Shown here: positions 21,945 to 33,879 of the stretch, piece after piece | Numbering within the stretch: the first letter of the stretch is position 1 | Layout of the letters: every line of letters starts with the position of its first letter | DNA from: Loripinus fragilis | Taxonomy: Eukaryota; Mollusca; Bivalvia; Lucinida; Lucinidae | DNA length: 64,000 nt | Assembly: GCA_964019695.1 (NCBI GenBank) | Contig: OZ026520.1 | Coordinates: 91,144,913-91,208,912, forward strand | Reading direction: 5' to 3' | Made by a program: the position numbers and the translations under genes | Notes under the pieces: generated by a model | The model's input: the letters and a program-made list of their open reading frames with translations, nothing else | Databases searched by the model: none | What the model was told of the DNA's origin: nothing

Positions 21945-23440
21945 TGACATACCCAAACCCACCCATGCGATACATATATGTAGTATCTACATGTACCATA
22001 AAAATTAGGAACAGCTCCTTCCCAGATCTATTTGAGAGCATATCCACACATGTTACATGTACTACGTATCCATTTTCATTCTGGATATCGATAGTCGTTG
22101 GCAAACTGTTAAGACTCAAACGAAATGATTCCATCAGAGTCTGCTTTGTTTGTTAAGATAAGAAATCTTCAGGGACAGAAAAACACCATTTTATAGAAAA
22201 TTTGAGCGGCAATCCCTTAAAACGCAGTGACCCTCAGTGGACATGACCGTTTTACAATGTACCCTATCTCAGTTGACTCTTATGTGAATCGATGTTCAGA
22301 GTTAAAAACAATTTGCCAGATATTGCCACTATTATGCGAATTGCTTTGGAAAAAGCATAAATAAATCCGATCCTACAAAATGTATGACCACCAGTGGGAA
22401 TGGCTGTTCTTTCTTATATATGTCTTTGTGGAAAACTGTGCAAATATTTCTCGCTATAAGCAAAGATCGCATTTCTTAAAAAACATTTTAGCTGAAATAG
22501 ACACGATGTGACCATAAACACCAATAAAGCTACACGTATCAGAGTAGGCGAGGACTTGGCCACAAGTAGCAGAGGTAGCTTCCCATATATTGCCTTGAAG
22601 TTTAATCTGGTTTTCTCTAGAACTGAAGGACCAGAATTAAAAACAATTTGAGAAAAATACTTGTTATACTACAAGAGCTACCGAACTTGATCTGCTGACA
22701 TTCGTGGTTGCAAATGAAGAGGGGAGGGTGCATATTTAAGAAAAGTGAGATAAAGTCAGCAAAGCGAACCCCCATTCCTTTATACATATGAACACCCTAT
22801 CCGGAAATCCTGTATGCGCCTCTGGCAGACTGATTTGAATCTTCGCTGAACGCACATGTCAATTTGTACCTTAACCTTTATACCAGCTTTAATTGATGCT
22901 GCAGCACATTGATAAGCCTAACTAACCATTATTTTTTAAAACTCAGATTATCGATCCAATTGTTATTGTTTTTGTTTCATTGTTAATACATGTAACATGT
23001 ACCAGCACAAGAAATGGTAGTTCTTATTGCTCATGCGAAAACACAATAGATAAACACTAATGCTGACGTCTGGACAACTTTGATAAGTTCCAATATCGCA
23101 TGTGATTGTCCAAACAATCAATATGATCATTGATAGAAAGTCTTTATAGCGAAACGCAAAGGAACTTTAGATGTTATTGCATGAGCTGACATCCTACGAT
23201 TCACCCTTCCGAAAACCACGCCTACCTTAACTCTTTGTCTACTAGTGTCGCCACGTGCTATTTTAAGTCGTCGTTGCATTGGTTAGTTTAACACTACCAG
23301 GTGATTTTTGAGTGACATACTGGGCGTGGTCCCTCGTTGGCTTGAAAGGCGACATACATATGTTAATTGTTGACTCATTATTGTTAGATATGTTTATAAA
23401 ACGTTTCCAAAACATTTTTTCTGCCTTCTAGTTTAATTTA
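21945..23440. other. No gene; one dispersed repeat segment
   Basis: 22736-22860 resembles 44068-44200, sharing GTCAGCAAAGCGAACCCCCA and TATACATATGAACACCCTAT. Open frames near 21851-22156 are unrecognised. Nothing else is supported. Confidence 0.55.
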
Positions 23441-23443
23441 AGT

Positions 23444-23469
23444 ATGTGTGTGTGTGTGCGTGTGTGCGT
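23444..23469. repeat. (TG)n microsatellite
   Basis: Short TG run interrupted by GCG. Confidence 0.95.
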
Positions 23470-23581
23470 TTAGTTTTTCACGACATCCATCTTTCAATGC
23501 AAATGTCAAGAACTCAAATGGCTGCAATTTCGCCGAGCCTACGTGCCATACAGGAGATACGACAAAGCGCATTTTTGGACT

Positions 23582-23797
23582 CGAAGCGAGAAAATATGTC
23601 TTATGGGTTTGCAAACAATTAAGGCGCACACCAGGATGCGTAGTCTGATCAGCGCATTTGTTACTCGCTTCCTGGAAAGTATCATATCTAGCCTTGCTGT
23701 GAGCGAAATTGCAATTTTCTAGCTAGTCTCTGTAGCTGAGCAGGCTGGTTGGAATCTCACTTAGTCCGAAACTCCAAAGATTGATTTTTCTCGCGTC
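23582..23797. mobile_element. MITE, GCGAGAAAA family, copy 1
   Basis: Inverted ends GCGAGAAAATATGTCTTATG and AAAGATTGATTTTTCTCGCG enclose GATGCGTAGTCTGATCAGCG, then TTCTAGCTAGTCTCTGTAGC. The inverse-oriented partner is at 26447-26683. Confidence 0.75.
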
Positions 23798-23990
23798 AAG
23801 CCCCTAATTTTACTGTAATATTGTAACATCTCTGTGTTTTTTAAATCTCATTTCCAAGACGCAAAACATAAATTTAAATATCGATTACATTCCGAAGCCT
23901 ACAATTTAAGACCAATTTTAATATAAAACCTTCATGAAACAGACATCGAATAAGCATGCTACCGTATCAGGTCGAGGAAAACAAATTAAC

Positions 23991-24224
23991 CACGACACGA
24001 GATTTCCAACAATGTGGTATGTGCGACCAGCAAAGCCTCTGATCAGCCTGCGCATACACGCAATCTGAACAGAGCTTTTGCTAGTCGCTTGCATATTCTT
24101 TGAGTGTTAAGCTACTGACTGAACATCATTTGGAGTTTCTACGTTTAAAAGGAGTTTGCACTGGCTCGTCTGAATCTACACTTGTCAAAATGCCACATTG
24201 TTAGAAATCACATGTCCCGGCTCA
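23991..24224. mobile_element. MITE, GCGCA-core family, copy 2
   Basis: Ends CGACACGAGATTTCCAACAA and TTAGAAATCACATGTCCCGG; core CTGATCAGCCTGCGCATACA then CGCAATCTGAACAGAGC. Full-length match to 15357-15592. Confidence 0.85.
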
Positions 24225-24344
24225 AATGTCGTCATCTAATTTTGCCAGAGATAAAAGCACACAGAGCCATTAGCCAGTCTGAGTTATTTTAGTCCTGGTT
24301 TTCTAAGTCAACTAAGATTTCGCAGCAGTTGATAGGAAGTCGGT

Positions 24345-25640
24345 ATGTGTCCTTACCAACACTGTAAATTGATCTAAGTCGCACAGTGCTTTTATGTGAG
24401 TCCAAGGTTGGTAGACCGATCTAGGTCCATCAGCGTTTTTATTTGAGTCCAAGGTTCCTTACTTTGTAGACTGTTCTAGATCGCTCAGTGTTTTATATGA
24501 GTCTAAGGATTGTAGACCGATCTAGGCTGGTAAGTATTTTTATTTGAGTCCATTGTTTATAGACTGATCAAAGTCGGTCAGTGTTTTATATGAGTCCAAA
24601 GTTGGTAGATCGATCTAGGTTGCTCAGCGTTTTTGTTTGAGCCCAAGGTTTCTTACTTTGTAGACTGATCTAGATTGCTCAGTGTTTTTATATGAGTCCA
24701 AGGATTGTAGACCGATCTAGGGCCGTCAGTTTTTTTATTTGAATCCAAGGCTTATAGACTGATCAAGGTCGCTCAGTGTTTTTATATATGAGTTCATACA
24801 CTGATCTATGTCTATAGTGGTTGTATTTGAGTCCAAGGTTTATACACTGATCTATGTCTATAGTGTTTGTATTTGAGTCCAAGGTTTATACACTAATCTA
24901 TGTCTATAGTGTTTGTATTTGAGTCCAAGGTTTATACACTGATCTATGTCTATAGTGTTTTATGTGAATCCAAGGTGTGTACACTGATCTATGTCTTTAG
25001 TGTTTTTATTTGAGTCTAAGGTTTGTACACTGATCAAGGTCGCTCAGTGTTTTTATATGAGTTCAGGGCTGCAAGACTGACCTATGTCTGCCAGTGTTTT
25101 ATTTGAGTCAAAGGTTTGTAGACTGATCTAGGTCGCTCTGTGTTTTGAGTCCAGGGATTGTAAACGGATCTATGTATATAGTGTTTTATTTGAGATAAAG
25201 GTTTGTACACTGATCTATGTCTCTAGTGTTTTATTTGAGTCCAAGGATTGTACACTGATCTATGTATATAGTGTTTTATTTGAGCCCAAGGTTTGTACAC
25301 TGATCTTTGTCTATAGTGTTTTATTTGAATCCAAAACTTTTACACTGATGTATGTCTATAGTGTTTTATTTGAGTCCAAGTTTGTAGACTTATCTATGTC
25401 TTTAGTGTTTTTATTGTACACTGATCTATGTCTATAGTGTTTTGATCTGAGTTCAAGGTTTGTAGATTCATCTAGGTCAGCCAGTGTTTTTTATTGGAGT
25501 CCAAGGTGTGAAGACTGATCAAAGGTCGGTCAGTGTTTTATTTGAATCCAAGGTTTGTCGAGGGATCCTCATGCAGGCCAGTGAGTGTTTTGTTTGAGTC
25601 CTAGATTTGAAGGCGGACCTAGGTCAATCAGTATTAATTG
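24345..25640. repeat. Satellite-like array, about 46-bp unit, nearly 28 units
   Basis: The unit is TTGAGTCCAAGGTTTGTA, CACTGATCTATGTCTATAG and TGTTTTAT. Early units carry GACCGATCTAGGTCGCTCAG variants and some have an extra TTCTTACTTTG. The middle (about 24800-25000) is the most homogeneous and the edges are most diverged, as expected where unequal exchange is active in the centre. No coding; spacers are not unique, so it is not a CRISPR. Confidence 0.93.
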
Positions 25641-25644
25641 ATTC

Positions 25645-26440
25645 AAAGGTTTTGTCATTTATGAACACCAATGATGGCGTTATTATTGACGAAATTCGTT
25701 TGCTGTGCTATTACAAGAAAATGTATCATCGAAATATGGATGCGGTTGGACATTTTTTTTTCAAAACCATACCAAGTGTTATTCCAGGGTTGTTGCGTAT
25801 CTAAGTATCTAATCAAAGACAATGCACTAACGATTTGTGTGGTACAACAAAAGGTATACTTAGCTTCAAGTCTGCCACAATAAAAAAGGTAATGCCATAT
25901 GGGGAAATATGTTTTGAGAAACATTTTGACGGCGAAGATAAAAAAAAATACGATTTTAGCACATTTGATCGGCTCTATTATCTAAGGAACCAAACATACA
26001 CAATGTTTTTTCTCAATATTGCTGAACAGTTTTCCATCGATGTCTTTTCCAATATGTTCTATAGTACAGCAAAAAGTAGATGAAATTAACTCACGTTTGA
26101 CTTGCATACGTTGCATTTACGCAGAAGGACCGTTGGATTTTTATCAGCCGTTTGACTTTTATCCCCGTGCATAGTGTGGTAAAGCTACAGTTTTTGCAAT
26201 GTAGCTTAGGATTCATGTTTCCTCCATGCGGACAGTGAAGAGTCTGATCAGATTGTATGGATAACTAGTCTGATCTGCATCTTTACTGGGCCCATACATA
26301 GCATTGTTGGTTTCTTTGTGTATCAGTTAATCTGTATGCCACTGTCTCAGTGGGCCAGATAATGTTTAATGGAGTCTACCTTGTTTAGTATCAATTGCCC
26401 ACGCATTCTACTGTCTCTGTCTAAAAGGTATAACGCTTGG
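25645..26440. other. No recognised gene
   Basis: Overlapping open frames at 25655-26083 on both strands show no recognisable domain. At 26235-26285 GAGTCTGATCAGATTGTAT faces AGTCTGATCTGCATC as a weak inverted repeat. Nothing else. Confidence 0.45.
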
Positions 26441-26446
26441 ATCATA

Positions 26447-26683
26447 TGGGCCTCATCGCGAGAAAACCTGTCTTTGGGGTTTCCGACAAAGCTGGTTTCA
26501 AACCAGTCTCCTCAGCTACAGAGACTAGTTAGAAAATTGAAATTTCACCTGTACAAAGTTTACAAATGATACTTTCCAAAAAGCGAATAACAAAGGCGCT
26601 GATCAGTCTGCGCGGATGCGCAGGCTGGTCTGCGCCTATGTTGTTCGCAAATTCCCGAAGACAGGTTTTCTCGCATTGCGGCC
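26447..26683. mobile_element. MITE, GCGAGAAAA family, copy 2 (inverted)
   Basis: Ends ATCGCGAGAAAACCTGTCTT and AAGACAGGTTTTCTCGCATT are inverted repeats. The interior contains CTAGTTAGAAAATTGAAATT and GCGCTGATCAGTCTGCGCGG, matching 23582-23797 in the other orientation. Confidence 0.82.
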
Positions 26684-27042
26684 CATACGAAGAGAGGTCT
26701 TTTTGAAATTAACTGGACTTAACAGGACAGCTGAAAATATTACCAATGTCTAATGAACTGTCCGTCAAGCGAAGACTTAGATCAGCATTGACATCCGCTG
26801 AACCAGGTCCAAGTCTCTACTGCGAATTCACTGGGTAGCTCAGCGCTCATGGTGTCTTTCTGTGGCGATTAGAGACTCTGATTATATCAGGGAAATGCCC
26901 AAACGCAAATTAATTATCTCATTTTGATTGTTTATCATAAAAATGCTCATTCCATTGACTAAAACACAATATATTGCAACCCTGATAAGGGAAGTTTTCT
27001 CCGATGTCTGCTGTCTTAACTTGAAAACGCCTTTTACAGGTA

Positions 27043-27140
27043 CAGTAAAGTCTGTCTTAAGCGACCACTCAAAAAGAAGACCAATGATTTGTTTTCAAGA
27101 CCGATTATTGCTTAATGCAGGTCAAAAGTATTGCAGAATG
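27043..27140. mobile_element. pogo-type MITE, left half, split by a LINE
   Basis: CAGTAAAGTCTGTCTTAAGC then GACCACTCAAAAAG begins after TA at 27041-27042 and runs to GTCAAAAGTATTGCAGAATG. The other half is at 28697-28775, on the far side of the LINE. Confidence 0.75.
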
Positions 27141-27142
27141 CA

Positions 27143-28695
27143 CCTAATGGGGTACCTTAATAAGCATAAATTAATTCACGAATGCCAATCAGGATTCAGA
27201 CAAAAACACCGTTGTAATACTGCATTAGTTAAATTAATAGACAAATGGATGGCGAGTATCGATAAGGGAGACATCATTGGTACTTTATTCATAGACTTTC
27301 GAAAAGCCTTTGATATGGTCGACCACTCACTACTTATGAAAAAAGTAGCACATTATCGGCTTAGTATTGCATCATTAAACTGGTTTCGATCCTATCTTAG
27401 TACTCGCGTTCAATCTATAAAGAGTGATGATGGATTTTCCGATTTCTTAGAACTGTTATCGGGCGTGCCCCAGGGCTCTATCCTAGGGCCTACACTATTC
27501 TTGTTATTTATTAATGACCTCCCTCTCCATCTAAACCATTGTCTCGCAGACTTGTACGCTGATGACAATACTATCCATGCATCGGGAAAAATAAACCGGA
27601 GATTGAACACAAACTGCAGTCTGACGCAAATGAAACAGAGGTTTGGAGTATAAATAATAAATTACCAATTCATTATGGGAAATCAACCACTAAGACCTTA
27701 GGTACAAGACATGAAATTCAACAAACTGGGCCATTAAACATATCTATCGGTAATACCCAACTAAATCCGGTCAGCTCACAAAAACTACTAGGCGTACATA
27801 TTGATGAAACACTCAGTTGGAACCAGAATATTTATTACTTATGTTCAATCATTTCCTCTAGAATTTCGCTTCTAAGAAAATTGTCTTATTATGTCCCTGA
27901 AAATGTTCAAAAAATGTTTTATCAAAGCTATGTTCTTCCTTTGATAGATTATGGTTCAAGTTCTTGGGGATCCACAACAAAACTGAATATCGAAAGAATT
28001 AACAAAATGCAAAAGAGAGCGGCACGTATTATTTTAAAAGTTGACTATATTACCCCATCAGTGGAAATGTTCCAAAGGCTAAGATGGATGACAGTATCCC
28101 AACGAATCAATTATAACAAGGCTGTTTTGACATACAAGGCCTTTAACAATCTAACTCCAGCATATATATCCGATTTACTGACACCGACAGCTATAGCATA
28201 TAACAGAAATCTTAGGTCATCAGAAAATGGCTCATTAATAGTACCAAAAACCAGGACGTCTTTTTACACCGGCTCATTTACACTTTCAGCCCCTAAGCTA
28301 TGGAACACTTTCCCTACATCAGTTAAACAAGCAACTTCCTTGAATACATTTAAAAGAGCTATGATAGAATTTGTTTCATTTTAGAGACTGCAACTTTACT
28401 TATGAACACACTATTTTATATACCCATCAGAACACATCGGATGTACAATGTAGACAACAAATGTGTCACCTGACGTAAGACTGTGTGATACTTTTAATTT
28501 GTATGAAACTACATTGTTATCCTTTTTTTAGCAATGCCATGCATGCTTGTATATATGTACATATTACCGTTCGTATATTTCCATGTTTTATATATCAGTT
28601 ATATGTTCAGAGGGCCATATGGTAGACTGGCCGTCGAGCTAAATATGTCACCCTCTTGAAATATTGTATAGATAAATAAATAAATAAATAAATAA
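27143..28695 (+). pseudogene. Truncated non-LTR retrotransposon (L2/CR1-like reverse transcriptase)
   Basis: The plus strand encodes the middle and C-terminal parts of a LINE polymerase, which copies its RNA at a nicked target. Visible RT motifs: SGFRQKHRCNTALVKLIDKW, the catalytic block FIDFRKAFDMVDHSLLMKK, GVPQGSILGPTLFLLFINDL and LYADDNTIH with the YADD centre. Near 27605 the frame shifts; the next frame continues INNKLPIHYGKSTTKTLGTR, KLLGVHIDETLSWNQNI, then RINKMQKRAARIILKVDY and SAPKLWNTFPTSVKQA to a stop at 28382. About 310 bp of 3' region ends in an (AAAT)n tail. There is no endonuclease, so it is 5'-truncated as well as frameshifted. Assignment to L2/CR1 rather than a neighbouring clade is inference. 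Confidence 0.9.
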
Positions 28696-28696
28696 A

Positions 28697-28775
28697 TTAA
28701 GCTACATGTACCATCTGTCTTTAAGGGTTTTGTTTTTCTAATTTGAATGGCCGCTTAAAGACAGGTCTTACAGGT
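28697..28775. mobile_element. pogo-type MITE, right half
   Basis: CCATCTGTCTTTAAGGGTTT then GGCCGCTTAAAGACAGG is the reverse complement of the other arm of this MITE family (compare 29380-29410 and 45650-45690). Its end (GTCTTACAG) is degraded compared with the consensus. Confidence 0.7.
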
Positions 28776-28779
28776 AAAC

Positions 28780-29200
28780 GTAGCCACATATTCCAATAAT
28801 CACCAAACAGTAAACCTCTACAGGAGCTAATCTTATTGGTTGTTGCATTGCTTGAGACATTACCTGTGATATGATTGACATTTCTTATCAGCTCAGTAAT
28901 CTTACTGCTCACAAGCACAAAGAGCACATGCTGCGCGCGACGCCCAAGGACAAGCAATTTCTTGTGTTGTGTTATATATATGATTTTTGCTGTGTAAAAG
29001 CATCGTTGGTGTGAGTGGGTCTTCAGGCGTTTAAATTTCACAGCCTTATATACTAACATTTTGTAAATGGTGCAAATAAACCACATGTATACTGAGGTAC
29101 AATTATACTTGGGTCTGTTTAATTGAGACTCCATGTAAGTTATTAATTTACATGCAAAATCATTCCAAAATAATTAACATTTAAACAATGCCATTCCAAG
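28780..29200. other. No recognised feature
   Basis: A minus-strand open frame (28721-29134) begins inside the preceding MITE and has no known domain. Confidence 0.5.
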
Positions 29201-29204
29201 AGAC

Positions 29205-29340
29205 GTTTTGCTTCTTGACTTGAAAGTCTGGCATCTTGGCTCTCTTTTGTGTTGGTATTCTTGTGTTTTTGTCACTTTTCCATATGGTGTCCCAGGTAGG
29301 GAGTGGAACTTGATTATAGTGATTGCTGATGTTCGCCTTC
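29205..29340 (-). repeat. Second copy of the YNQ-P-PT-DT reading frame
   Basis: The minus strand encodes NHYNQVPLPTWDTIWKSDKN and a basic tail. It matches the block at 6120-6320 at both base level (CACTTTTCCATATGGTGTCC compared with CACTTTCCCATTGGTATCC) and peptide level. Confidence 0.5.
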
Positions 29341-29357
29341 TTCTTTACTTTGATTGG

Positions 29358-29490
29358 TCTAAAAGCTGTCTTAAGCGACCACTCAAAAATAGACAAATCA
29401 AAGGTCTTAAAGACAGATGGTAGCTTAATGCATGTCGAAATTATTGCAGAATGCTCTCTAGGAGCATTCTGGAATATACACCTTAGACCT
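29358..29490. mobile_element. pogo-type MITE, truncated
   Basis: TCTTAAGCGACCACTCAAAA, CTTAAAGACAGATGGTAGC and the central hairpin AGAATGCTCTCTAGGAGCAT are present, but the right inverted terminus is missing. Confidence 0.65.
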
Positions 29491-29524
29491 GCATTAAGGT
29501 CAAAAGTATTGTATAATTCAGCAA

Positions 29525-30935
29525 GAACCCAATATTCCTGAAGGACCAGAATATGAAAAAAATATCAACACTACATCTATTAAGTATTATAACACATATA
29601 TTTTTTTACTTTTTCCACCCAAAACCATGTTTGTTTAATACCGTCTGGCGCTAATGAGCCACACGGGTTTATACCTCTTTTGTTAAGCATCAAACAAATA
29701 AACAAACACTTTAAAGAATTATATTTAAAACCAAAAGTCACCTTACACTGTTAATACATAAACCTTTTACTGGTATTGGTGAGTGATATACTAAATGTGT
29801 TTAATTCACATTAAAGTCCGACCAATTATTCATAAGACAATTGAGTGTGTTGTCATAAACGCAACCACAAGACCCAAATAAACATGTAAGGGTGCAAAAC
29901 TATTTTCCAAAACGTATCACTTTGAGATGTTACTGTAGCTTTGAGATTAGACAATTTTAATTTTTTAAGACCCAGTCTGAAAGGCATGCTCTGCGATTGC
30001 TGTTTAAAGTTCCAATCAGCCTGGATCATCCGACGAGTAACACAGATTAGAGTGGTGTTTTACGTCCATATCCCTTTTTGCAAACTTTACAGAGCTTTCT
30101 ATGGAATTTCCCATTGGAAATGGTTTGCCATTTTTCTTCAAAACCGATGGTAATTTTTATCAGATGATCTTGCCAAATATCCAAACGAATCACTGATAAA
30201 ACAAATTAAATATCATCAGAGGTAAAGCTTTAAGAAAAGATTTTAGAAAGTACTAATGTTCACTATTTTTTAATTCAAAGGGAGATATTTCAATATGAAC
30301 CAACTTTTAGCTAACCATACGTCAAAATTAAAATGTCTGGCAGTATTTTTATGGGCAATAGATGACCCGTAAAATAACGCGCTTAAACCTAGGATTTTGT
30401 TAGGAAAGTTTAATGAAAGCACTGATAACTCGAACCAAGATTAATTTGGTTGAGTGATTTTTCGTAAATTATGTTATGACAAGTACCAGGAACTCATCGC
30501 AATATTTTACTTGGTTAATATCAAAAACAGTAAAGATATATTCGGTAGTTAAATTTGTCAAGTTACTTTTGGTGTTATGTACATGTATATGGAAGTCATT
30601 GGGTTTTGCAAAACAGGCCAAGATCACCAGGTCTAAGAGTGTCCAGAGACAATTGTTATGCAATGCTTGACACTCGCAGCTATCACTCCTGCAGGTGAAT
30701 ACTCTCGACGCCTTGAATTTATACCAAAGTCACTGGAGCGTGAAATGTTGGTCAATGTTACCAGGTCATAGTGCGTACTCGTAGAATATGCGAGGATAAT
30801 TAATGTGCAAGGATTTACACTCACAGCTATCAGTTTTCAATGCTAACAAAACTGGCGAAAATTTGAACTCTTATGACACACCCTGCTAGAAGCATGTGTG
30901 ACAAAATAATCAGCAGGCGACAGAAAGTCAACATT
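29525..30935. other. No recognised feature
   Basis: AT-rich sequence. Short frames (29941-30153, 30476-30670) have no recognisable content. I see no repeat structure. Confidence 0.5.
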
Positions 30936-30939
30936 TCCT

Positions 30940-31185
30940 GGCCCCAAGGTTATAGAACTTATTTCATACTCAATTCAACTGAGCACGAAATTTATCCTGC
31001 TCATAAATGTTTAAATGCCAACCATTGTTGGCATTCTAACATTTATAAGCATGATAAATACTATATCTGAGAGACACTTAAAGCAAGAAACTTCTTCATT
31101 TATGGGTATTTTATTTTTATGAGCAGTTGAAATGTCGCGCTCAGTTGAGTTGAGCCTAAAAAGTTTTATAACGTCGCTGCCTGGT
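30940..31185. mobile_element. MITE, CATGCTCAACT family, copy 2
   Basis: Ends GGCCCCAAGGTTATAGAACT and AAGTTTTATAACGTCGCTGC are inverted; the centre holds AAATGCCAACCATTGTTGGC and ATTTATAAGCATGATAAAT. Matches 20176-20397 and 40365-40608. Confidence 0.78.
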
Positions 31186-31189
31186 CAAA

Positions 31190-32160
31190 CCAACATGCTT
31201 TACCCAGCATGCAAAGAGTTTTAAAAAATATAGTCAAGTTCAATATATAGACTCCATCAAGCTCTATCAGTTTGCTATTTGCGTTTCACCTGGTATGTCT
31301 TCTATGCAAATAGATTAAATACGTTTTGCGTTAAAAGAATTTATTTGTCTTGACGCCTAAGCAAATTACTACCATTTTAGTATCACGAGCATGCTGCTTT
31401 TGCCTTTTCAATCGGATGTGCGTGGGCTTTTTAAATGGCATTCGCTTCATTTTGCCTTTGGTCAAGCTAAGCATTTTACGCAAAATTAACGCAAAATTGC
31501 CATTTCTTTATCTGATAAGCGACGCATATATGTTATTAATACTTGAAAGAACCGTCTCGCAGAGACGGTTCTTTCGTGTATTAATATCATATCTTTTGTT
31601 TGACAAACGACAAAATAAGGTAAGGATATGCTTACATATATGTAGCTCTAGTTATTCTTCTCCGCCGAGCGCTGGCAATAACACAGCAGACGACAAGCAT
31701 ACAGTCTGTTGACCCATTAATCTTGAAGAAGAAGAAAATAGTCCAACTGCTGGACCTAATATGAATCTGAACACGAAATCCATGTTTTCTGGAGGGATAA
31801 AAATAGCGTATGCCTACCTCTCGTCTGCTAATCTTCCAGTTGGCGGCTCATGGATATATGTGACATTCCTGTTTACTATTAGTTGGCTTATTTAATCTCT
31901 AAGGATTTTCTTCAATGAATTTTGCCCATTGTCTATTGATCGGATGCTTCTTGTGTCTGTCGTCTGCTGCCATTCTGATCTCACTGCCGCAGACGATACA
32001 TTTCATGTTCGACAATAACACGCTGATGGTCGAAATGTTCAGCTTTCGAATCGGATTTGAGTACTTCAAGTTACCAGAACACTGAGATTAATAAATTTCC
32101 AAAGGAAGTTGTTTGTGCAATAAAAGTTTTTGAACTAGTGCATGTAAGTAAATTTAACAG
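31190..32160. other. No gene; one hairpin
   Basis: Hairpin at about 31532-31588: TTAATACTTGAAAGAACCGT then CTCGCAGAG, then ACGGTTCTTTCGTGTATTAA. An open frame at 31350-31712 spans it and has no known domain. Confidence 0.55.
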
Positions 32161-32163
32161 ACA

Positions 32164-32895
32164 TTAGGGTAGAGGGTGCAGGCTTTTACTATGTACCCCA
32201 TATCCGTATCTGAAACTGCAAGGGGTATGGTTTTAAAACATATTAAGATGGGGTTTATTTTTGTTTATTTTTATTTGGGGTTTTTGTTGTTGTTGTTTTT
32301 TCGTGTGTGCTTTTTTTTCTTTAAACTTAAACAACTTCTCACGAGAAGGTTATTGTACTTGCCCGATCGAATTAACTGTTTGCATACTGGGCTTTTTTAT
32401 GCTTTTTTGCACAGTCTAATGGTTTATTAATTATTTTTTTAAGAAAAAAATTAGGAGCTCTATCAGAGTGTCAAACTGTTTGGATTAAGATTATCAGCAC
32501 ACGACACTACTACATATATTAGGGTAGAGGGTCGACGCTGTCGCAGCATATTACCCCATGTCGGCATCTGAAACTGCTATAGGTATTTTTTAAACTTCTT
32601 GAGATGTTTTGTTGTTTGTTTGTTTTTCATGTTTTTGTGGATGTTTTTTCCCTTTTTCTTCTTTTTTCAACTTTAACAACTTCACAAAAGTATGTTGTTC
32701 TTGCCCAGTGAATCAACTCTTTGTATGCTGGGTAAATGTCCATGCTTTTTGTGTCGTATGTTGACTTTTTTCCAAATTAGCTTTTTAAAAAATCATTTCA
32801 TGAACAATATCAGGGCATCAAATGGTTTGGATCTAGATCAGAACCGACGTTCTGTCGGTCCTGTTCTGGGTCTAAAGTGTTTGCAAAGATTATAG
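32164..32895. repeat. Two-unit tandem duplication, about 360 bp each
   Basis: Both units start ATTAGGGTAGAGGGT and continue with CCCCAT, ATCTGAAACTGC, a T-rich tract, and AACTNTTTGCATACTGGG-like sequence. The second unit (from about 32520) ends with a hairpin, GGATCTAGATCAGAACCGAC against GTCGGTCCTGTTCTGGGTC, which the first has lost. A related inverted segment lies at 49700-49990. Confidence 0.7.
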
Positions 32896-33147
32896 CAACA
32901 GTCGCATGTGCCACCAACCATTTGTAGAAGACGACATTTTGAAATTGTGTCGCTATTTTAAGAAACCATGTTAGGAGTGATGTTCCATTTAACCCAAAAG
33001 GCGCCATCTATAATTTGAAGTACATGACAATTTTTAAATTTTGCATTTATTTTCAAATAAGCAGCAAAATTTGAAATTGTCATCTACTGCAAATTATGTG
33101 TTGTTGTGGTGGTCAAAAATGACCATAATATTTGCTATAAATATAAT

Positions 33148-33564
33148 CACACTGGTAAATGTATACGTCGATTTGCTGGTATTTACGCGTATTGCCGGTA
33201 CTTCATAGACCGGAAGTGGTAGATATTGGTGTTATTACTGTATAGAAAAGCATGCCATATGCCTAAAGGACTATAGACTTCAATCATGTTTAAGTATTCA
33301 GTATGTGCACGGCGATTTATGTAAGCATTTAGGAACAGATTCGAGTACCGATCATCCAGATCGGTACTCGAATCTATTCCTAAATGCTTACATAAATCGC
33401 CATGTCCATGCCAAAAACTTAAAAATTATCTAATTCTATAGTCCTTTAGGCATATGGCATGTTTTTATATATAGTATTTACGCCAATATCTACCACTTCC
33501 GGTCTATGAAGTACCGGCAATACGCGTAAATACCAGCAAATCGACGTATACATTTACCAGTGTG
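33148..33564. mobile_element. 417-bp palindromic element with 5-bp target duplication
   Basis: The two halves are inverted copies across roughly 205 bp. The arm starts CACACTGGTAAATGTATACG, passes CGGTACTTCATAGACCGGAA and GCCATATGCCTAAAGGACTA, and closes at TTCGAGTACCGATC. ATAAT occurs directly outside each end (33143-33147 and 33565-33569), as expected for a 5-bp duplication. The superfamily is open. No coding. Confidence 0.88.
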
Positions 33565-33732
33565 ATAATCGAGCTTATGAAAAAGTATTCATTGTGGTTT
33601 GCACCATGACCGACCCATTTAATCTCCGCCACTTGTCTTTTTAAAAGATATTTCTTGTTAAATATCACCTGGCAAAAGTGTCAACCATTGCAAGGCAATA
33701 TGTCGCATATATGACCCAGGTCTGTATGTTCA

Positions 33733-33757
33733 AGGTCAAGGTCACAGGACAAGGTCA
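33733..33757. promoter_or_regulatory. AGGTCA half-site cluster (repeat-derived)
   Basis: AGGTCA occurs at 33733 and 33739 back to back and again at 33752. This is the core nuclear-receptor half-site. No gene is adjacent; probably part of a dispersed repeat. Confidence 0.3.
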
Positions 33758-33785
33758 AATGGAATAAGTTGATTCCGTAGTGTTA

Positions 33786-33877
33786 CTTTGCGATTTAGTA
33801 TCTTTTCTCAAATGAGTTGTCTCATTGAGATGATACTTTTGAGTGCCCTTAACATATGTTTTGATTGAGAAATGAAT
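33786..33877. repeat. GAACC/GGTTC-type hairpin MITE, diverged copy
   Basis: TCTCAAATGAGTTGTCTCAT then TGAGATGATACTTTTGAGTG and AACATATGTTTTGATTGAGA match the layout of 3392-3508. Confidence 0.55.
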
Positions 33878-33879
33878 AT

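Noticed and set aside
24345..25640. CRISPR-like array
   Set aside because: Units are contiguous with no unique spacers, unit length drifts and there are no cas genes; the genome is animal. It is a satellite.
26928..27140. N-terminal extension of the LINE protein
   Set aside because: This part of the open frame translates flank and a pogo-type MITE arm, shown by matching sequence at 45620-45818.
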